From Cymbidium sinense (taxonomy: Eukaryota; Streptophyta; Magnoliopsida; Asparagales; Orchidaceae): a stretch of DNA of 64,000 bases. Positions 49,302-62,734 of this stretch are shown in pieces. A program made the translations under genes and the position numbers. The first letter of the stretch is position 1. Each line of letters starts with the position of its first letter. The DNA lies in contig CM038229.1 of assembly GCA_021442155.1 (NCBI GenBank), positions 70,762,443-70,826,442 of the forward strand, in the 5' to 3' direction. The notes beneath the pieces were generated by a model, which searched no databases, was not told where the DNA came from, and was given only the letters and a program-made list of their open reading frames with translations.

Positions 49302-52300
49302 TGAAATATTTTGCCTTCATATATCCCTTTTGAAGAGGATAAATGAAAATAAAAATATACACCTTTTTATTTGGACATCACGTAGATCTACAGATGTTCT
49401 TATTAGGGTGATCGGGTATGACATTGAGGAAAGGTGTACTATCTCGAAAGATAGAAATCACCACCTTACAATGGACCCAATCACCTGAATAAGGACTCCT
49501 AAGGACAATGGGTCTGCATGTGTACCAGAGATTCTTCCCCTAATCTATATGAAAAAGTAAAGCAGGGTTTATTTTAAACCGGGTTTGTTAAATTCTCTAT
49601 AGGGGCAACCCCCATAATTAATTACATCCTAAGAAAGGTGATTCTTTAGGAATACTCTCAATTAAGGTAAATGATCATTGTCTCCAAAGATTTTAATAGG
49701 TAGGACTATCAATCGATTAGTTTATTTTCAATAAATAAAGTGGGATCGATCAAGAGGAGGGAGTTCTTATTGAATCCAAATGAAGATGAGTAGGGGATGC
49801 TTAAGATACTAGGAAGCCTAGTAAGCACCCCAAACTACCTTATGGTTGGGCTTTACATTTTTGAAATTGATTTATTTATTCGAGTTGATATTTTATTATA
49901 ATCTAAGATTTATAATTCTATGATACAAGAACATAGAAATGCCTAAGAGGTGAGGATTTATGCTTATGGCCCGTAGAAGGGAGAAGCAACCTCGGAACCT
50001 AAATCTATGGAGCTTTGGCGAGGGCAAAAGCACGACCTAAATCTAAGGTGACAAATGAGTATTTGGTTTGCCTCCATAAGAGAAGACAAACCACCTGACT
50101 GCTTAGACTTATAACCGCTTGGGGGTGGCCACCAACTAACTCCTCCTCGATTTTAAATTCATGTAGGAAAGTCATATATTTTATGCAAGATAGCTAGGTT
50201 GTTGTTAATTTAGAATGAGACTAAATCCTTAAACTCACTCCCTAAAAGACTAGATCATATACGGGCATGAGTAATGACCTAAATCTAATGCAAATCATAT
50301 TACATCTTATTTTTATTTTTGGACAATCATTTGACTCAGGCTATAGGGTTCATTATGCTTAACACATGAGAAAGAAGGCTATGGGCCAAAATCAGTGAGA
50401 AAGGGAGGTGTATTTCCACCATGGCTCTCAAAGGTCAAGCCAAGTTCACTAGCATGGGTGGAAGCCCTCCAAATCAAGAGTGAAGTAATATGCTTTTAGG
50501 CATGATGTGAGAAAAATAATACTCATCCAGCTAAGGGGTTACTAATTCTTTTATTTTTATTTTTAGCCTAATCTTTAGGTGAGGTTATGAGTTATTTATT
50601 TTAAATTTTTAAGTTATTAGATTTGGTAGAAAATTTATTTTCCAAAGAGCCTAATCTTCATCCAATCCATACATCAAAGCAAGGAAGAAACTAGGGAAAG
50701 CATGTCATTTCTTAATGCACAAGTTAAACAAACATCAATCAATTTATAAAACTAACACAAAAGAATAAAAGACCATTTATGGTCGGGCACAACCACACAA
50801 ACCCAAAAACAAATTGGGTAGCCGAGCTCTACCCTTATACAACCCGGATTACAAATGAATTAATTACAATTAAGTAAGGAATTTATGTTATGGGGGTCTT
50901 CATTTCTTCTTTTCTTTTTTCTTCTTTTGGTTCCTCCTTTTGGATGGTTGGAAGGTGGTTGCTCCAAAGGCTTCACATGGTACATAAGATGAGATCTTAT
51001 TACCAATCTTCATCCTAATCCCCCATAACAATCATTCTAAAATCCTAATTGCAAAATTATATGAAAAGGAAAAGTAAACCTAACTAACACCTGCAAAATA
51101 GAGATTAGCTAAATAAACCATACAAATCCCAAACATGTATAAGCATATATTAGACTTAGCACCCCACACATGGGTAACCAAGTTCACTTGGCCTACTGGA
51201 TTATGCTTAGGGGTATAAGCACTTACAGAGCAAAAAGCATTTTTCAAATTTTTATTGCAACATCCCTTAAGAATAATCTCCTGCAAAAAATAATGATTGG
51301 ACTAAATTATCCTACAATTCATTCTACGAGCATACACCCTAACATCCAGACTAAAATATTACATCACAAAATAAAAGTGAACATCAAACCATGCACCGCC
51401 CTAACCTAAAGGTAGAAGTGGTGACTTAGTCTAATGTGTGTGCTTTATAAAGTTTGTGTGGTATGCTTAGCTATGGCTTTAAGATTTTTGATTTTCTAAG
51501 TATGAAAAATGTTCAACTTAGATGGTGATTTCATTTAAGTTATTTAGTTGATTTAGCTAATTTTATTTTATATTTTTGATTTGTTTTAAATGAATCATAC
51601 AATTAATTACTAAGTAGTGAAGAGAGAGAAAAGAGAAAAGAACTTCTCTTTCCTTCCTCATCTTAAGTAATTTCTAAAGTAGATTCATGTTTAATTTTGT
51701 TTAGTGAATGTTTTATTATATGTCTTAATTAATCCTAAGTTTAGATTTTCCCTAAACAAACATATTCAAAAGAAAGGCATTTTAAGATTAAGTAAAGTGA
51801 ATTCATATCACAAAACACACATTGCTTCATTTCTTTTCCAATATGTATAACATGCATATGGATGAATCCTAAGCATCTATATATATATAAATGGAAATGT
51901 TTAGCACACTCTATGATGAATGCTAAGAAATGTTACTTAAAAAAATTAGAATGCTTTATTATGCATGATTTTCATTAAGTAGAAAAGAAAGGTTACCTTT
52001 TATCCTTTTTTTCATATGCACACACACATGTATGAAAGGCATAAGTGAGTACAGCATCATTGTTAGCACTAGGGGTGTAAGGTTCAAAATCTACTTAGGG
52101 CTACTTAAAGCATCGCAACCCTGGGATTGTCCACACTAATATACCACTTTCCTTAAATAGACATGCATGTACAAAAGAAATGAAATGGAAAAAAGTAAAT
52201 ATGCAAAGTTTATATTTATTTAATTCTTGGTTTGTTTATGCAATTTATATGTGTAAATGTAAGGATCCTTCTTAAGTTATAACATGGAAGATGATAAGAG

Positions 52301-55300
52301 TAGATTTCAAGCAAGTGTTATGTTCTTTTAAAAGAACTATACACCTTGTAAATCTTATTCAAGTCCATATTAAAAGGAAAAAAAGGAAGCAAACATAAGA
52401 CACATTTTATATTCACATGTAAGTTTATAAATAAATTATAAATAACATACTTTTCAATTTTAACATATGATTCATAAGATTTGAAAATAATTTTAAATTT
52501 AATAGTGATAATAGCCATTCATATTCTTACTTTAGCCAAAATATGCAATTTGACATAAAGGAAATATTTCATTTTTATTTTATTTTCAAAAGCATGAATG
52601 CATGAATTTCATATGACAAACATATTTAGCATGCCAGGAAAAAAATAAAGTGATGAAAGCAATGTAAATTTATTCACCCTAATTAATTCCTAAAGATAAT
52701 CCTAAGAAATAAGAAAGTAAAGTAAATCAAAGTTTGTTTAAAGTGATTTTTGTTTTGAATTTATTTTATGTTTGATTTAGAAAATATGAAAGAATGTTTG
52801 CTGGTCCTAACCCATTTCTACCATATGAGAGTTGATTTAATTTGTTTTTAGGATTATTACGTGATTTTTATATCTCACTTACGTTAAGGTATGAATTAAG
52901 TGTGTTAATTACTCCTTACCTATACCACCTTAGCATACTTAATCAAATAATTATGAGCCAATGAGATGACATAAAATCACACAAGAAATTTAAATCAGCA
53001 ATGCACCTAGGAAAGAAAAGGGGCCTAATGCAATTGGCTCATGATTAATGATTAATTAAACTAAAGGATTTAATTTAAGTACTTTCATAACCCCTCTCAC
53101 ACATGTGAGTGGGACTTTGATTTCCTTAATGTACTTAGGTTATTGAACACCTAAGCATCTACCCAAGATGGATTAATTAAGTTCTGGAAGGTTTTAAAAT
53201 TTTATTAAATTAATTAAGCAAGTGATTAGGGTTAATCCTTAATTAAGTTTAAATTAAGGAAGGAAAGGGGTTTAGGGAATGGCTTAGGGAAAATTCCCCA
53301 AATTCACTCCATAAACCTCTTCCCTACTTAAGCAAGGCTTAATTAACTTAATAAATGGATAAAACTACTATTCATATGCTTAATTATCTTTAATTACATT
53401 AAGAGGGTAATTAGAAATTGATCTAGTAATTATTTTAATTAAATCATCAATAAATCCCAAGAAAATTAGGGGAGGCAAAAGTCATCCTACTAATCATACA
53501 CAACAAGTTTTGAATTAATCAGTGGGGTAATTAGAGAATAATTAGCAAAATCAAATTCTCAATAAAACCAAATCCAAAAAATAACATTATCCAAAATCTA
53601 TTGAAATCAAATTTATAATATTCTAGATTTAAATATCTTTCATATGCAATTTATTTCACATTTTTTGATTTTTCTACAATTAGATATGAATTTTTGAAGT
53701 TTATTTGATTAATTAAGTAATTAAATAGCCTAATTATGTGACTAATCCCGTCGGCGCCACGTGGAGGCTGATGCGGCGCATGCTTTCCACATGGTATGAT
53801 GGGAATGGTCACTTAAGTTGTCACATAGTAGCGCCGCATTAGCGACAGCGCTATGCGCTTTCTCCCCGTCCGTTCTATCAAGGATCAGACGGTTGAGGTT
53901 AAATCTGTGGTTCTGAAGGATTAAAACATGGGATTTACGTGTCTTTGATCATGACCATCCATCGAAAATGTGCGGATGGACGGCCCATGATCCATCCCTG
54001 ATCTTTGGCCACCATCCACATTCTAAGGGACAATCCGAGCTCGATTGAGCTCGAATTGGATCCAAGCTCAACCCACACCATCTAAGGGTAAAGGAGGATA
54101 CATCCAATGGTTAGTTTCTCATGGGATGAGACTTTCTTTCACAAAGCTCCACACTACATCTAATCTAAGCTCAGTTTCATGGCTTACCTCACCAGAGGCT
54201 ATCACCGGCGCTCGATTCCTTTGGAGAACCTTCGTCTAGTGGAGACGGCACTTTGTTAAAGTTTTGAGGCCTTCAAATTGGATGGATCTTCCTAGAGGCC
54301 AACTCCACCTTCACTTGAGCTTAGTCTTGGTCAAGAGTAGTCCTCCCTTGCTTGGAGAACTTATGTGAAGTTTGGAGTGAGCTTGATTCGATCCTCTGAG
54401 GGAGCTTGAAGGAGGAATTGGCTTGGTGTTGAGTATTGAATGAGATGGATTTCAAGTGGAGCTCCCATATTTTCAATATATGAAAATCGAGAAAATGGAA
54501 ATTTAATTTCACTCTCGGAAGCTTGGGATCACTTGGCAATAGCTCCTCTAGCTTCCCTAAGTTCAATCAAGTGTGTGTGTCATGAAATGAAATGGAATTA
54601 CGGGGAGTATATCTCCCCCTAAAGCAATCGGACGGCCGTGAAGGATCTTGCCATTTTTGATCAATACACCTCATGCAATGGGTTGTTAGGCCATTTAGGG
54701 CTTGTACATGGGTTGTTTTGGCCAGAGGGAGGTAGTGGGAAAGTTATCATGCGTTTAATTGAGTGGAGGAAGGATTTTCATGTGCTCAATTTGAAGGAGG
54801 TGATCAGTTTTAGCCTTAGGTTAGGTTGGGCTGACCCAAACCCATTGAGTTAGGTGCACCACACTCACTAGTGTCCACTTGGTCCACCAAGAGGGTGTCA
54901 AGTGGTCATGAAGAGGATTTGACCAAATTTCAACTGAATTTGGCCAAAATTTACCCTATGGCCTAGGAGTAAAATGGTCATTTGGCTTGGGTTTCAATTT
55001 GAATATGTTTCGTATGATTGAAAAATTGGTTAGGCCAAGTTTCAATGGATTTAGAGTTGATTTGATATGGTTTGGCTCATGTTGACCCATTTAGGTCAAA
55101 ATGGGTCAAGTTGACCAATTGGTCAAATTGGGTCAAACCAAGGGTTGGGTCAAGTTCATATGACCATTTGAAATATTTTGGTGGCTTTGATTTGATTCAA
55201 TTTAGTTTATATTTGGTTTAGGTTCAATTGAGTTCACTTAGGTCAAATGGGTCAAGTTGACCAATTTGACCCATTTGACCTATTTTGGTTAGGTCATGGG

Positions 55301-56906
55301 TTGGCTTCATTAGTCATATGAAATGGATTGGTATCTTTTTTTTCCAATCAATTTTGGTTTAATTTGATTTTGACTCAATTTGACCCTTTAGGTCAAGTTA
55401 GGTTTATGGTCAATTAGGCTAGTTTGGGCCTAGTTGGCCAATTGGGGCTCTAGTTAAGTTCAACAATCATTTTAGAATGAACTTGACCCATTGGTTTCAA
55501 TCAATTTGGCTTAGATCAAATTGTGGCACATTTTAAATTTTTAGGTCAACTTGGGTCAACTTGGGTCAAGTGGCAAATTAGGCTAGGTTAGGCTCAAATG
55601 TTGGCTTGGTCAAGGTTAAACATTGATCATGAATGAGTCTTGATCAATGGTTTCAATCAATTTGGCCTATGGTGGGTTTTGGCCATGTTGGGTTTCATTT
55701 TAGCTAAGTGTTGACTTGGTCAACCTTTAGGTTTGACTTGGTTTGACCCAATTTGAATAATTGATCATCTCATGATGATTGTTGATCATGATGAGAGATT
55801 TAGGTGGGCTTAGTTCAATCCAATTTGGTTAGGATTAGAATTTAGCTCAAAAGGGGTACTTAGGTCACTTTGGGTCAAGTGAGCCTAAGTGAATCAAATG
55901 GCATGGTCAAAGCTTGATTTGAGTTTGATTGAACTAACATATGGATTTATGATTGAAATATAAATCCATTTACAAGTGGTTTGAAGTCAAATGGGTTTTG
56001 ATTCATTTGACAATTTCAAGTTCAAAGAGTACACATGAGCTTGACTTGATTTTTGAATTTGGTTTTGGTTTGATGATTGAGGTTTATGTTTATATATGGA
56101 TTCATGATTAAGGATTAATTAAATTATGAAAAAAAATCAAGGGTTTGGCTTAATTTGAAGTTGATTTAGCTAAGTTCAAGAATTTGACTTGAAAGGCTTA
56201 AGTTGAATTTTGGTTGAATTTGAGTTTGAGTTTTGAATTTGGTTTTGGATATTTGAATTTATATTTCATTTATATTTGTAAATATAAATGAGAATATAAA
56301 TGGGTTATGAGAAAATTTCATGAATTTGAAGTGATTTAAACTTGATTTTAGTTAAGTCCATGAGGGGGGATCAAAGGACTTAGGAAAGATTTGTGGAATT
56401 TTAGATTTGAATTTTGAATTTAGTTTGATTGATTTGAATTTATATTTCATTTATATATGTGAATATAAATGAGTTGTGAGAAATTTTCATGAATTTGAAG
56501 TGGTTTGAGCTAGGTTTGAGCTAAGTCCATAAGGTAAAATCAAAGGACTTAGTAAAGATTTTGAGTTTGGAGTTTCAACCATAAGCTTCAATCACTTGGA
56601 ATTGATTTGAGTTTAAGAAAATCAATCAAGCTGGAATTGATCTAAATTTTGATGTTGATTTGATTTAGAGTTTGACTTTGAAAGGAGGAAGTGAGGATTT
56701 ATTCAAGTTAAGGGATATGCAAATTTTCCTAACATCCTTAAGGCATGACCTATTCTTATGGCCAACTCTTCTAAGTCTCTAGGGTTAGGTTAAGTATTCA
56801 CCTAATCACTAGAAGTGTCTTAAGACTAAGGAACTCTTAAGTTTTAAGAGAAATCTTATGTCTAAGATGGAGGGGTTGAGAGCTCATTCTGAAAATGAGG
56901 TCAACA
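49302..56906 (-). mobile_element. LTR4: inverted solo LTR of the same gypsy family, 7.6 kb
   Basis: The complement of 56906 down to 49302 aligns with LTR1 from TGTTGACCTCATTTT to its end. Shared landmarks on the minus strand are the TTGACC-rich block (about 55080-55900), the 8-bp inverted repeat (about 54600) and the GTGATGTCC text near the end (about 49375). Both ends are flanked by GTGG and the host LTR3 sequence continues across, so this is an inserted solo LTR formed by LTR-LTR recombination. It carries two of the ~186-bp units rather than three. No gene; open frames such as 54045-54239 are chance. Confidence 0.85.
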
Positions 56907-57390
56907 GTGGTATATTAGTCTAGACATCCCGGGGTTGTGAGGCTTCAAGTAGCCCTAAGTAGGTCTTGTACCTTATGCCCCTGGTGTAAAAAATAATGAT
57001 GTCGTACTCACTTAAAACTCTAATACATATGCATGTGTGATGTGACTAATGAATAAAGAATCAAAAATCAAATAAATAAAATATAACTTTTGCATAGATT
57101 TTTCTATCCTTATAGTTATTCATACATTTACGTGTACCTAAGAAAAGTGGTATATTAGTTTGGATATCCCGGGGCTGCGAGATTTTAAGTAGCCCTAAGT
57201 AGGACTTGTACCTTACGCCTTTGGTATAGAAAATAATGACGATGTACTCACTTATAACTTTTATACATGTGAATGTGTATTTAGCTAATGGATGAAAAAT
57301 CCCTCTTTTCTACATAACAAAGACATGCATTCATAATTCAATTAACAAATGAAATATTTAAATTTCAAAATACATTTCTTTGCATTAATC
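56907..57390 (+). repeat. 240-bp tandem duplication in LTR3
   Basis: GTGGTATATTAG, CCCGGGG, AAGTAGCCCTAAGTAGG and the following text occur from 56907 and again from 57147. LTR1 has this once (7138). The inserted LTR4 sits exactly at the start of the first unit. Confidence 0.75.
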
Positions 57391-59830
57391 ATCAAAGTAT
57401 GATAATATTTACATTGCATATATAAGTATGCTTAAGATTATTCATATGCATAATATACATGATGGAAAGAAAATTATATATAAACTTAGGGTTAATTAAA
57501 ACACATAATAAACCATTCACGAAAGAAAATTTATTAATCAACTTACCTTAGAAATTACTTAAGGTAGGGATAAAGGAGAGACTCTCTATCTCTTTTTTCT
57601 CTTTATAATACTTAGTTGCTAACTGTAGGTTATATGAAACAAAAGAAAAATACTAAGTAAAAATTCTCAAATCAACTAAACCACTTAAAAAGAAATCAAC
57701 CTTTTATAAATTAAATCCCTCACACTTAGCAAATCATAACTCTAAAGCCTAGTTAGGACATACAACCCAAACTCTAACACATGCACATTAGGCTAAGTCA
57801 CACTTTCTAGATTTATATTAGGGCAGTGCATGGTTTGATGAATGTTTAGTTTTGTGATGTATTGTTTTAGATCAGATAAGTGTATGCATAAATTAATGTT
57901 AGCCAGATATTTTAATCATGTTTTATGCAAGGGGTATGCTTAAAGGGCCATTGTAATAAAAATATAAATACTTTTTGCTATGCAGGTCACTTAGCCCCTA
58001 AGCATAGCTCAAGTTAGGACAAGTGGACTTAGTTACCCATGTGTGGGGTGCTAAGTCCAAATTATTCTTATAAGTGCTTAAGTTGTATGGTGTGTTTAGC
58101 AAATATTTATTTTGCAGGTGTAGCTACATTTTCCTTCCTTTTAGTGTAATTTTTACTTTAGGATTAGGATAAGTGTTATGGGGATTAAGGATGAGCATTA
58201 TTTATAAGATCATATCTTATATACCATATGATGCCTTTGGAGCAAGCCACATCCCAATCAAACCAAAAGAAAGAAAGAAATGAAGCAAACCAAGAAATGA
58301 AAGATGAAGAGTGAAGAATGGGGGATGAAGAATGAAGACCCCCCATAACACTTATCATTCTATAATTGTAATTATTCTTTCATTGTAATGGGAGTATAAA
58401 GGTAGAGCTCGGCTATCCATATTTCTTTTCGGGTTGTACAGCGGTACTTGACTGCACCGGCCTTTTATTCTTTTGTGATAACTTCATAAAATTGTTTGAA
58501 ATTTTGTTTAGCTTATGCATTAGAAATAACATGCATTTTTATAGTTTCTTTATGATTGGTGATTGTTGTATGGTCTGGATGCGATTAGGCTCCTAGGATA
58601 AAAATAAAATTTTTATCCCATTAATAACTCATAACTAGAATTTTAAAATAATTCATAACTTCACATAAAAGCCTAAGAGTTAAATCAATATAATAAAGTT
58701 TTTAACAACCCCTTAGCTGGATGATTGAATGTATAATATCATGCATATCATATTCTCCCACTCTTACTAAGAGAGGGCTTCCATTTATGCCAGAGAATAA
58801 AAGCTTAACCAGTAAGAGCCTTTGATGGAAATACACATTTTCTCTTCTGATTTATCCAATAATCAATTTCTCATGCATTACCATATAGCCTGTGTCAAAA
58901 TAAAAAGTCCAAAAAATCAAATAAACTTGATAAAATTTGCATTATATTTAAGTCATTACTCATGCCTCTCATGATCTAGTCTCTTAGGGAGTGAGTTTAA
59001 GGACTTAGTTTCTTTTCTAAGTAAATAACAGTCTAATCATCTTGCAAAGCATATGACTTGCCTATATAGATTTAAAGTATGGGAGGAGTTAGTTGCCACT
59101 CTGGTAATAAGAATGGGTGGTTTACTCTCTTATGGAGGTAAATCATATACCCACTTTCGCCTAAATTTAGGTCGTGCTTTGGCCCTCGCCAAAACTCTCT
59201 AGATTTGGGATCTGAGGTCGTTGTTTTCCATTGCGGGCTACAAGCATAAATCCTCACCTCTTAGGCATTTCCATAATTTTATATCGTAGAATTGTAAGTC
59301 CTAGATTTCTAATAAAAATTCAACTCAAACAAATAAATCTTCTCAAAATTCAAATATATAAAGCTCAACGATAAGATAGATTGTAGTGCTCACGAGGCTT
59401 CCTAGTATCATGAGCACTCCCTACCCATCTCCTTTGATTTTGATAAGAACTCTTCCCTTTTGATCTCTCCCACTTGATTTTCAAAAATACAACTAATCTT
59501 TTGATAGTCCTATCTTTGAATTCTTTGGAGATAACAATCGTCTATTTTAATTGAGAGTATTTTTTAAGACATTCATTTTTCCTTCAGATATAATTTACTA
59601 TGGAGACTTACCTCCATAGGGAACTTAACAAACCCGGTTTAAATAAACTCTGCTTTAATTTTTCATATAAAGTGGAAAAAAAATCTCTAGTATATTTGAA
59701 GACCCATCATACCTGTGAGTTCTTCAGGTGATTGGCCCATCATGGTAGTGACTTATCTCTAAACAAGCACTATTCCTTAACGTAGCACATCATGATGAAT
59801 ACAACTGCGGATCTGTGTGGTGTACCCTCA
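56907..59830 (+). mobile_element. LTR3, right part
   Basis: Resumes at GTGGTATATTAG, equivalent to 7138 of LTR1, and runs to about 59830 (CGGATCTGTGTGGTGTACC). It stops short of the ~85-bp LTR end present in LTR4, so the terminus is truncated or too diverged. A ~240-bp tandem duplication lies at 56907-57390. No gene. Confidence 0.75.
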
Positions 59831-60968
<1,138 letters not shown>

Positions 60969-62354
60969 TCAACTTTGCTTACCGTCGTCAACGCCGTCGC
61001 CGTGCAAATAAGCCTTCTTGCGGCGCTCGGCCCTCCCCAAGCCGCAAATTACAACGAAGCATGCTGCGTAAATCCCGTGCACCCTCCAGTTTGCCCGCGG
61101 CGCTTCCCCGATCACCGCATGGTGAAACACTGTAATATAGTAATGCATTCCAACCGCCAAACCCAGCAGCATTTGAGCTAGACCCACCATCTTCCCCGTC
61201 TTGCGCACGCCATCGCCGGCGGAGAATGCGACCACAAGCGCGATCAGCTGGGCGATGAGGTACACCAAATAGCCAAAAGTCTGAATTGCCTGCGTCCACG
61301 CGTACGCGCCTGGGGACGCGACGTAGAAAAACCGGAGGGGCTCGAGCCCCGACACCACGGCTGTGAGGGAGAGCGTGGCGAAGTAGATGGCGAGGTAGGC
61401 CTGGACGAAGAGAAGGGCGCGGTGGAGGGAGGCGGAGGTGCCGGTGCGGAGGAGATGACGGGAAATAACGGTGACCAGAAGCAGGGGAAGGAGGAGGAGG
61501 GCTGAGGAAGCGGCGGAGGCAATGGAGGGGGCGTATTTGTTTCCGACGAAAGGTTTTACGCTCGCGGCGATCTCGCGGTGGGTTTTGGAGAGGTAGAGCT
61601 TCGAGGTGGTCGAGAGCTTCTCGAGGTCAGAGTGGAGATGCGAGGGGAGATCGCGGAAGTCAGAGACGAGGTCGTCGCCTCCGGTGATGTCGGCGTCGTC
61701 GAGCCAGTTCGCCGTTGAAGCCTGCGGCTTCAATTTGGGATTAAATTGTGGTTTAGAATGAAGCGGATCTTTGGCATTAAGGTTTTTCTGGGTTTTAGGT
61801 GTAGGATTTAGGTCTTTGATTTGCCCTGTTTTGGTGGAATTGGATTTGAGGAGGGTGATTCTGTCAAAATTAGATTTTGTGGTGTTCTTCTTCGCAGCGC
61901 TGCTGGTTTTATTGAGCTTGAACCTGCTAATGGAGATAGTGCTGAGGTCGCCGGAGATGGCGGTTTTGTCGAGCTTGTGCTTGGTGGCTATAAATGAAGC
62001 ATTGAGGGTTTTGTTAAGCTTGGATTTGGTAGGAGTGGTGGTGTCGGGTGAGCCTGAGAGAATTTTATCGAGCTTGGATGACGAGGAAGAAGTGGAATTT
62101 GTTGTTTTGAGTTTGAGGGATTTGGTTTTGTTCTTGAGTTCTGGGAATTCTGATATGGTTTTCTTCTTGGGAAGGGGTTTTGATTTGGGAATGGGAGGAT
62201 CGTCGGTATGATCTTCTTTGTTGGAAGAATGGAGGTTTCTTCTGAGAAGGGGATTGCTGTGGGAAGAGATGGGGGTGGGAAGGGAGAGGGAGAAGAGGAG
62301 GAGGAGGAGGAGGAACGATGTGGATGATTGCGGAGAGAAGATGAAAGATGACAT
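60969..62354 (-). CDS. Conserved plant multi-pass membrane protein of unknown function, 461 aa, intronless
   Basis: The frame reads from ATG at 62354 to TGA at 60969. The frame stays open 16 codons further upstream but only to a TTG (62402), so the ATG is chosen; it also gives an immediate signal peptide (hydrophobic core residues 12-24, likely cleavage near 28-32). Residues 45-215 are Lys/Ser/Thr/Asn-rich with five loose repeats of a KLxK(T/I) motif (near 93, 111, 126, 145, 161) and seven N-glycosylation sequons. Residues 217-270 form a predicted soluble segment (LPSHLHSDLEKLSTTSK). About five membrane segments follow (275-298, 311-336, 357-378, 387-413, 425-440), with a highly patterned core (GLEPLRFFY, GMHYYITVFHH, NWRVHGIYA) and a basic end (RAERRKKAYL). 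I recognise the core as a family found across land plants without a settled function, but did not check this by search. The second half is GC-rich, unlike its surroundings. No frame damage is seen. Confidence 0.88.
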   Translation of the reverse strand: MSSFIFSPQSSTSFLLLLLLFSLSLPTPISSHSNPLLRRNLHSSNKEDHTDDPPIPKSKPLPKKKTISEFPELKNKTKSLKLKTTNSTSSSSSKLDKILSGSPDTTTPTKSKLNKTLNASFIATKHKLDKTAISGDLSTISISRFKLNKTSSAAKKNTTKSNFDRITLLKSNSTKTGQIKDLNPTPKTQKNLNAKDPLHSKPQFNPKLKPQASTANWLDDADITGGDDLVSDFRDLPSHLHSDLEKLSTTSKLYLSKTHREIAASVKPFVGNKYAPSIASAASSALLLLPLLLVTVISRHLLRTGTSASLHRALLFVQAYLAIYFATLSLTAVVSGLEPLRFFYVASPGAYAWTQAIQTFGYLVYLIAQLIALVVAFSAGDGVRKTGKMVGLAQMLLGLAVGMHYYITVFHHAVIGEAPRANWRVHGIYAACFVVICGLGRAERRKKAYLHGDGVDDGKQS

Positions 62355-62426
62355 TTTTGAAAAGATAGATCTGGCAAAAGATTGGATTTTGGGACAGAGC
62401 AAGAAGATGGTGAATGCAAATGTGGC

Positions 62427-62437
62427 TTTATATAAGG
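62427..62437 (-). promoter_or_regulatory. TATA box of the membrane-protein gene
   Basis: On the minus strand CTTATATAAAG lies about 75 bp upstream of the ATG. A start about 30 bp downstream would give a 5' leader of about 45 bases. A (GA)n/(CT)n tract lies just upstream of it. Confidence 0.6.
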
Positions 62438-62443
62438 AGGAAG

Positions 62444-62461
62444 AGAGAGAGAGAGAGAGAA
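62444..62461. repeat. (GA)n microsatellite in the gene's promoter
   Basis: About nine GA units, reading (CT)n on the gene strand, directly upstream of the TATA box. Pyrimidine tracts are common in plant core promoters; no function can be shown here. Confidence 0.8.
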
Positions 62462-62641
62462 CTGTGGTATCGGAGATGTTTGGATTCGAAGTTTTAAATA
62501 AGGCAATTTTTTTTAAATTAAGTATGATTAGAATTTTAATTAGGTAATTAAATATTAATAAAAAAATTTAAGAATAAATATAGTCATCTAATTAGTGAAT
62601 GATCACGCCACGCCGTCGCGTACATGAATGTAGGCTTATTA

Positions 62642-62734
62642 ATCGAGTATCGGTCAGCCTATTAGGCTTCAGATTACCAAGCCGCCCAATTAGTAGCGAC
62701 ATTATAGTCCGCCCACTAATTGACCGGCCTCGAT
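62642..62734. repeat. Inverted-repeat structure upstream of the gene
   Basis: ATCGAG and CGGTCA near 62642-62656 pair with TGACCG and TCGAT at 62721-62734. Inside, GCCGCCCAATTAGT (62681-62694) pairs with ACTAATTGACCGGC (62715-62728) at 12 of 14 positions. Could be a small MITE remnant or a regulatory hairpin; no target duplication was recognised. Confidence 0.4.

Noticed and set aside
54045..54853. Plus-strand frames at 54045-54239, 54440-54622 and 54638-54853
   Set aside because: They lie antisense to LTR4 and are not kept in the matching parts of LTR1 or LTR2.
62355..62402. Sixteen additional N-terminal codons of the membrane-protein gene
   Set aside because: The extension would start at TTG, not ATG, and would place residues before an otherwise perfect signal peptide. 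It more likely is 5' leader.
60988..62547. Several other frames overlapping the membrane-protein gene on both strands
   Set aside because: Shadows of the real frame in GC-rich DNA; none has a signal, domain or membrane pattern as coherent as the 461-residue protein.
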